Position numbers and translations under genes: made by a program. DNA of 64,000 bases from Limonium bicolor (taxonomy: Eukaryota > Streptophyta > Magnoliopsida > Caryophyllales > Plumbaginaceae): positions 108,713,588 through 108,777,587 of the forward strand of contig CM041777.1 in NCBI GenBank assembly GCA_023374045.1. Reading direction: 5' to 3'. The notes beneath the pieces are model-generated. The model saw nothing but the letters and a program-made list of their open reading frames with translations. It was not told where the DNA came from and did no database searches. Shown piece by piece: positions 56,941-64,000 of this stretch; the stretch's first letter is position 1; every line of letters begins with the position of its first letter.

Positions 56941-57972
56941 GAGAGACGGAGCCAGAATTTCAAACTTAGGGGGCAAAAAAAAATTTGGCTATATCTTTTT
57001 AATATAAATACTAAATATATTCTGAAAATAATATAAAAGTTTAAATAAAATACTTACAATATGATTTAAAGGTTTATATTTTAAATATATATAACTCACT
57101 AAAATATACTCCATCCTATTTTTCATAGATAACTTTCTAGTAGACAATTTTTGGACTACTTTATCCTTCTTTTTCATAAGGAATAGAGAAGTTGTGAGTG
57201 GGAGAATAATGTAAGGGGTATATGAAAATTGACTGGTAAAAAAGTTCAGAACATCTTATTTTTTTTTTAAATGGTAACTTTCGAAACATTATTTATTAGG
57301 AACAGAAGGTAAAACATGGTGACAATTACAAGAACTCATTGACTTAATTTTAAACTAAAATTTGATAAGCACAATTAATATTTTAGAAGCAAGTTTCAGT
57401 TCAAATTATGGTTATAAAAATAATAATGTATAAAATATAAGACACTTAATAACATTAATTAATATTTTAAGTGTAATTTATTATACCTATTTATAGCACT
57501 AAACAAATTAAATGGACTCATGTTAATTAAAAAAACAAATATCATAGATATTTTTAGACAATTTTAATAAACTCAACTTAATTTATAAAAAAAAAACTAT
57601 ATTATATAAACTAATGCTAGGGGCTGCTGTTGGGTCCTGCTGCTGGAAATTGAGAAGTTGTCTGCTGATGGTTTTGTAGAAGCTGTCAGCTGCTAGTTTT
57701 GGTGTTTGGTAGAATGTCTGCTGATGGTTTTAAAAAGTAGAGACAATTGTTAGGTCCTGCTGTTGAAAATTGAGAAGCTGTCAGCTGATGATTTTGTAGA
57801 AGTTGTCAGCTACTGGTTTTAGGTGTTTGGTGGAACCCTGCTGATTTTAAAAATTGAGAAGCTGTCTGCTGCTGGAAGCTGTTCCCCAAACGAGCTCAAT
57901 AATAAAAAAAAGTGATGTATGGGGACAATTGGGGGGCCGGCCCCCCTAACCCATAAGGTGGCTCCGCCCTTG
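56941..57972. mobile_element. hAT-type element with GGCGGAGCCA ends
   Basis: Ends gagagacggagcca and, inverted, caagggcggagcca; exact 8-bp TSD gtagagtt at 56933-56940 and 57973-57980. The inner right end has ggggggccggcccccct (57929-57945). The interior is AT-rich and non-coding apart from a nested GC-richer repeat block. Confidence 0.9.
57613..57897. repeat. tandem repeat block, about 120-bp period, CTGCTG/GCTGTC-rich
   Basis: Two and a half diverged units, each with ggtcctgctg, ttgagaagctgtc, ctgatggttttgtagaagct and gctgtcagctg. It lies inside the hAT element and ends ...ccccaaacgagctc, a sequence typical of another MITE family; probably a nested insertion, but I found no TSD. Confidence 0.6.
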
Positions 57973-58158
57973 GTAGAGTTCAAGATTGGGATGAGAAGCT
58001 CAGCAATGCCTTGTGGGCATGTTGGTTCAATGAAATTGACCAGTTTGGACTATGATTGATGATTATTAATTAGTTTGATAGAGTGATTAGGACAAGACAC
58101 TCTAGTAATGTTTTGTCTAATCTCCAATTACGGGACAAGAAACGAACGCTATTTAAAC

Positions 58159-58719
58159 TAGGGGTGTTCATAACCGGTTTTTCGGTTAACCGGATTGTCG
58201 GTTAGTCAAATTTGATAACCATAACCGTTTCATTTAGAAGCGGTTACCCGGACCGTTTAACCGTCGGTTTCGGTGGGTTTTACCGGTTTAACGTTTAACC
58301 GAAATGATGTAGATTTATGTGTTTTTTCTTAAAATTAGTAAACATTGTGTGGGTTTTCCGGTTTTAGTGCGATATTAAACCGGTTAACCGTCGTTTTTAA
58401 TAAGATTTTATTGGTTTTGGGTATAATTCTAACCATTAACTATATAATTGTATATTTATATTTGGTAAATCTAATAATTAACCGTATTTTATACTTATAT
58501 TAAAAAAAATTATAAAAATTAATAAATTAAATACTTAAACGGGTTTTTTCAGTTAACCGGATTCGTCAAAATCAATAACCGTAACCAGAACCGGGAAACT
58601 AAACTGTTCAGTTAACCAAACCAGCAAACGACTTCAGTTAACCGGGTTTTCGGTTTTGATTTCACCGGTTCCAGTTCCGATTCCGGTTTGACGGTTCCGA
58701 TTTTCCATGAACACCCCTA
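58159..58719. mobile_element. hAT-like MITE built of GGTTAACCGG-type words
   Basis: Perfect 14-bp ends taggggtgttcata / tatgaacacccc-type (inverted end at 58719 reads taggggtgttcatg). The interior is crowded with accggtt, cggttaacc and aaccgt on both strands. Flanks (atttaaac / aattttaa) do not form a clean TSD, so the class assignment rests on the termini. Confidence 0.65.
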
Positions 58720-59251
58720 AATTTTAAACAAACAACAAACGACACCAGTACCAGTGAATTGGGCCGCGCCACTCTTTCTTCTCAAGTTTCTGACAAAGAA
58801 AAACAAAGACAATATTTCGTCAGACCAGTTATAGTATGTCAGCGGGCGAGTATTATAACACTCAATTTGATGTTTGTACATAAAATTAATTTGGTTTAAT
58901 TTTAGCATGGGGGCCATCCTACCGTCCAAGGATGCCAATTTACTACCCGACTTCTGTTACCAGAAAAAAAAACAAAAGACTATACACACCTAAAGGGTCC
59001 TTCCTCTATTGCAGTCAACAAAAAAAAAAAAAGGGTCTTCCTATACTTCTTTTTCATCCTGAAACATTTGAGCGCTAGGCTCGTTTTTACATTAAATCTC
59101 AGCTGCAACAAAAACAAAACCTAGCTAACCTATATATCAAAATCTTACTTGGCGGTGGGCAATGGTAAGTATATTTAAGATTGCTAATCTAGTCAATTAC
59201 ACTTTTCCCATATTCACAAACAACTCAACCTCCAAATAGTTCTCCTCCGCT
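58720..59251. other. 3' flank of the bromodomain gene
   Basis: Presumed 3' UTR and terminator of the minus-strand gene ending at 59252; no other feature seen. Confidence 0.4.
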
Positions 59252-62200
59252 TCAATTCAATGCAGCTCTAGGTCTCTTCCTTGGCTTGATAGCATAAGAA
59301 GACTTAGTAATGGTACCAGCCGCGACAGCAGCGAGTGCAGATACTCTGTCTTTCTTTACTTGCATCGGTGGTCTCCCTTTTTGCCTTTTCAATTTCACAG
59401 GGGAAGAATCCATCGACACAGCAGATTCTGATCTTCCATTTCTATCCATGTTATTCACCTTGTTGGTTATGTTCACAGCACCCTTTGTTGTTGCAATCAT
59501 CGTAGCTGTTGCAAGAGCAGCTGGGACACCAGCAACGCTAGCAGCTGCCTTATTGCTCACTGCCTTGTTGGGATGATGGCCATTTCTTGGCTTGGCTAGC
59601 AGCTTATCATCATGATGGACAACCGGTTTGTTGTCATGCCTGGCTGCTGGCAGCTTAGCATAATGCGGATGAGAGTGTTCGACCGAAGACCTTAAGAATG
59701 ACAACTTGATGCCTGTCCGCAACTTTTTATTAACAAGGTCTCGGAGTACTAGAGCACACTTGTATTCCCTTGTTGTCTTGGAGTAAAAGACCAAGGCGTT
59801 ATTGGCCAGGAGGAGAAGGTCCCGCAAGAGCTCACCAATTGTCAAGATCCCCTTACTCATTATCCTCGACTTTATCATCTCAAGGTCTATGTGTTGGCGG
59901 ACAACTTGCTTGTACCTAGCTCTTTTCTGCAAGCAAAAGAATAAAAATAATAAAAGACAACAACGTTACGCATTTCCATGAAAGCATCTACACAGCTTCA
60001 AAGTATTCATAAATAAATGCCCACGGACCTGGCTGTCCATTTTACGTTGGAAAATCGAAGCCTGATCATTCTCCATAATAGACTTAAAAACCTCGGCTAA
60101 ATCCTCATTCCCACCACTTTCTTTCACTGAACCTGCCCCAGTAGCACTACAACAGCCACCCACCTTCATCATGTCCATCTCCTGGGAGATATTATCATTG
60201 CCACCCACATTTCCAAGACTCGAACAGTGGTTCTCCACTTCTGTGTCCGTTTGATCATTAGCTTTCCAAATCCTCCTTTTCCTTTTGTTCTGTGTTCTCT
60301 TCTTCCTCATGACGACCATCCTATGATCTGATCTTGCTCCCACCGTAAATCTATCTTTCTGGGCAAAGCATTCTCCATTGCTGGATGCTTTTGTCTCCAA
60401 CGCCAGAGGCAGAATTCCAGTTTTATTATCTTCTGAAACATCCCCACGAAAGGAATTGGGTGAAGACGACCATTTCGGACCAGCCTCTTCGGTGTAACTT
60501 CCAGCTGATAGGCCATCCTTGTTGGGGACATCTTTACCTGAATATTCACTGATTGCGTCTGATTTGTTGCAAAATTGCAATGGCGACAACTCTGACTCAT
60601 CACCCCTGCTTGAGCTACAATCAGCTGCTGCATTGCTCCATGTCTTCTCAGCCTTTAGAAGTTCGATTTTTGATTCTAGAGAGCTGTGAATGTACAAATG
60701 GTTATGACATCGTATGTAGAAGAATGCATCAGTCATGTGAAGAAATTCAGAGAACATGAAATTTCTAAGTCAAACTATTACAGATTAAAACAGAAAGGGT
60801 GTCAGAATTCTCTATCCGAAAGTGTTTTCTCACGAGATACTCGATTACAAGAGAAAAAACAAGTACTTCCTCCTATGTTGACTATGCGCATTCACCGCTG
60901 ACATGATTAAGTCCTTATCCAAGAGTAGTGCTCACTGTTAGCTTTGATAAGTGAGGATTCACCAATGGGCAGGGGAGAGATATTCAGCGCCACACATTAA
61001 CATGTGGACACTGGTGCTGATTCATGCGCAAAGGTAATCTGTCGATGCTAAGTTAAGCAAGAAAGGCCTGGCTTGAGAATTCGCCTCACTACATACACAA
61101 ATGGGTAGCTAGTATCATCATCTCTCAGTTGCGAGCGAGAAGCTTGGCCAGGCAGACATGACCAAACATGACTCATACATCTAAGCTGTTTGTGACACAG
61201 GACAGGGCAATGTCAGGTAAATCTTGACGATGAGTCATGACACGGAACAAGACATTGTTGACAAAAGTCATGGGTGATGCCCGTGATAAGTCAAGAGGGA
61301 TGACCACACAAGTCATGACATGAGCAAAAACACGTTAGGGGGCCACAGTCGTTCATCGAGCAACAGGCATTGGGACATGTGCGTAGTGTGCAGTGTGCTA
61401 AGCGGCAGGCATTATGTGCCACGGCTATTTAAGAAAAATTTCTACTTTTAGCCACAGTTGTACTACCAATTGCACCGTCTGCAATTTCTACATCTTAAGT
61501 GGATTAAGTGATACATAATGTTGTCAACAAGAAATCACAAGAAAATCCAGGATAATAAATGCTGGCAAATCTGAGAGAGTTGGAGAGTTCGGAGCCTCAA
61601 TAAAGTGGACCTACAATTTTAATCTTACCCAATTGAGGTCTCCGATTCTGCTAGTGCATTCTTCAGCTCAGCGACTCGCTTTTTTCTCAATTCTTCAAAC
61701 CAAGCACTGATATAAATCAGGGAAAGACAGAAACTGCTACATTAGATCATACTATTATCTATAACTTAAGAAAATCAGGCTCATTTGATACAACGATCAC
61801 AAGAAGTCAAGAATCATAGTTCAGAGTAGATCATGCCTTTTAAAAAGGATTACAAACACTTAATACATAAATAGGATATCAAACCTATTATATCTAGCCT
61901 ATGGCATCGAATCTAAGCAGCCACATCATTAGGAAGAAAACGTTATTAAAATATTTCTCAAATGTTCAAACAGAAGCAGTGCTGATCATGGTTTTTGAGT
62001 AAGGAATACAATGACATAATTGATAAGCAAATTTTCAAACCTATTATATCTTGCCTACGGCCTTAAATCTAGGCAGCCATCCTACATTGGGAAAACAATG
62101 ATTAATATCTACCAAACTTTAGGACTATATAAAAATGTGCCCAACGTTAGGCTCTAATGGACAGGAAGATAGTCATTTTATCCTCCCAGCAAGGATAGTG

Positions 62201-63074
62201 TAAAAAGGCTAAAACCCATGCCCGTAGGAATTAGGGCAAGTCCTTGTTCACACTTCCCCTTGTTCACACTACAGAAATTTGGTATAGATAAACTGAATAT
62301 ATGTATATATACACACACACATGTGTGTGTGTGATGCAGAATGAATGTGGCAATAATGGAAATTGCAAGGTCATCTGAAGAATCATGGCGCAAAAGAGAA
62401 AATGCATCCCATTCTGTAAAGATGATTATTTATCACTAGATCCTTAGATGATTTGTGGGAAAAAATAAACATAGTACAGAACAAACCAACCACATGAGGT
62501 TCACTCTGTTTAAAGGAAAGAACCAATATTTCCTACTTCATATGGTTGAGATGCTCCCCCGAAAATAATTACAAGAATGTCAAACAATGAGGTAAAACCA
62601 CAAGCTGACATAACATTGTTGCGAGGATAAACGAATTCCAAATATACTCATATCCATTTCCTACCATAGAAGATTTTAAGGCATATAATTATACAAGAAA
62701 ATGGAAAGATAGCTTTTTCAAAGGACACCTTCAACACATCAGATTACCACCAACAGACACAGGTAAACTGAACTTGCAGAGAAATTCTTTTGTTTTCAAT
62801 AACCAAACAATCCAGAGCATCATGTATACAAAGAGCTTCCAGAGCATCATGTATACAAAGAGGTTTATTGTACTGCAGTCCACTGAAAGAAGGCAAGGTG
62901 GTCCTTCTGGATTGAAGTGCAAACTTCAATAGTAAATGATTTAGTACAAAGAGCAGAACATCCAACCCTGGCCAATAGCATCAGGTATAAGACAACAGCA
63001 TACGATAAACAAAAATGGACTTACTTGCAGCCAGAATAACGCTGTTGCAACTCCTCATACTTGGTTTTACAATC
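59252..63074 (-). CDS. plant bromodomain protein (5' exons outside the window)
   Basis: Exons on the minus strand: 63074-63025, 61706-61629, 60683-60029, 59926-59252; all GT-AG with matching phases, giving 485 codons plus stop. The order is: DCKTKYEELQQRY (end of the Myb/SANT-associated region), AWFEELRKKRVAELKNALAE (coiled-coil-like), SLESKIELLKAEKTW, a Ser/Asp-rich linker with a basic patch (KKRTQNKRKRRIWK), then the bromodomain from about AEVFKSIMENDQASIFQRK through RYKQVVRQHIDLEMIKSRIM to NNALVFYSK, where the acetyl-lysine-reading Asn is kept. The C-terminus is basic with an AT-hook-like KRQKGRPPM and RKRPRAALN. Plant homologues pair an N-terminal Myb-like domain with one bromodomain and act as nuclear chromatin readers. 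The N-terminal exon must lie right of 64000. Confidence 0.9.
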
Positions 63075-64000
63075 CTGAGTTGAAGAAGCTATTACAGTCA
63101 GTTGACGATCTAAGCAATTCTAACTTTTCTCTAACATGTCCAGCGAAACTGGAAGCTTCAACTGAATGCATTAACTTGAATCATCAAAGGAACATCCAGC
63201 GGAAATAATAAGGAGCAGACAAGTATAAGATAGCAAATTAGCCCTAGATTACCAGTTCTGTATCTCCATAAATTTATTAATTTGAACTTTGTACTCCTTC
63301 ATTTCTTTCCTAAGAGTTCTGATAACTTAGCTTTCAGAAAACGAGAATAGTCCATCCATAGCTTATGGTTACAGCTTCATCAGAAGGTTAGGAGCGCAAA
63401 CCCTACCACATTCCCATCCCCTAATTAACTAGTCAAGTATTTTGCTTTATCAGGAAATAGCATTCTGAATCAATTCAACCAGTGCAACACCACTGTAAGC
63501 ATGACTTGGTTATGTTCAAAACCATCAATTGAATTCAAATCAATAGGAAGTCTTCAAGTACTACTACTTTCTAATAGAAAATCTCTATGAAGATAGAAAT
63601 CAACAACTTGAATAAGAAGCTGAAATCAGAAAAGCATTTGAGATAATTCAACTAGACAACTAGTCTAAAAATGCTTAGCAAGTTCTAAGTCAATCAACGG
63701 TACCAGAGTGAAGAGAAGCAGGAATAGTGAGAATAAGTGACTCTGAAATTGTAGCCAACCAAGAAAGAAAAGGAAAGATTCTGAATATCATTGAATAGAT
63801 GTCATTTATTGAGATGCGAGGGGGGTGTGCTTAAGGCACATTTTAGAATTTGGCTCATAACATAGCTCACGAGAACTTTTTATATTTCAATTCAGTATCT
63901 AATTTATAAGAATGAATAGGAAGGCGAGATAGGAGCACTGGACTAAGGAGTGAAATAGATGCGTTCAAGCATAGATGAAAGCATCTTTTGCACATGGTAT
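63075..64000. other. intron or upstream part of the bromodomain gene
   Basis: I searched the minus strand for the Myb/SANT N-terminal exon expected before DCKTKYEEL and found none, so this is probably intron sequence; nothing else recognised. Confidence 0.4.

Noticed and set aside
58159..58719. Telomere-like or rDNA-like GC repeats
   Set aside because: The words are accggtt/cggttaacc variants between inverted ends, not the plant telomere unit, and they do not form a regular tandem array.

Overview
The window is nuclear DNA of a flowering plant, most likely a eudicot. Evidence: spliceosomal genes with short GT-AG introns, AT-rich intergenic DNA, and plant-type transposons (L1-type LINEs with DUF4283 ORF1, Ty3/gypsy elements with very long LTRs, TRIMs, Stowaway, hAT and Mutator-type miniature elements). 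I cannot name the species. There are no bacterial features, CRISPR arrays, rRNA or tRNA genes that I can see.

Only three host genes are supported. (1) 157-654 (+) is a secreted glycine-rich protein with an eight-cysteine tail. (2) 10662-17018 (-), with a 5' UTR exon reaching about 18600, is a DUF707-family type II membrane protein. Its fifteen coding exons can be joined on GT-AG borders into an uninterrupted 405-codon frame. (3) 59252-63074 (-) holds the last four exons of a plant bromodomain protein whose 5' part lies beyond the right edge.

The rest is mostly a layered transposon landscape. 2.3-9.5 kb: two LINE relics, a Mutator-type MITE and a hAT-type element. 19.2-22.5 kb: a second Mutator-type element and a hAT element nested in a TRIM. 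23.8-41.8 kb: broken Ty3/gypsy DNA on the minus strand in the order pol - polypurine tract - LTR - primer-binding site - gag - LTR, with a 5.56-kb solo LTR in the opposite orientation inside integrase. 41.8-48.5 kb: LINE RT and ORF1 relics, the latter split by a 2.75-kb solo LTR. 49.8-58.7 kb: two Stowaway MITEs, a small solo LTR, a tandem TRIM, a palindromic Mutator-type MITE and three hAT-like elements.

Many boundaries rest on target-site duplications (TSDs) read directly from the sequence: 9 bp for the three Mutator-type elements, 8 bp for three hAT elements, 5 bp for three solo LTRs, TA for the two Stowaways. In both large solo-LTR cases, removing the insert plus one TSD restores the host reading frame.

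The most unusual signals are: a Ty3/gypsy gag interrupted by up to four GT-AG, intron-like gaps, one of them flanked by a 17-bp direct repeat; and a hairpin-plus-acceptor-like module that recurs in five otherwise diverged LTRs with compensating stem changes. I found no new enzymatic or defence system.
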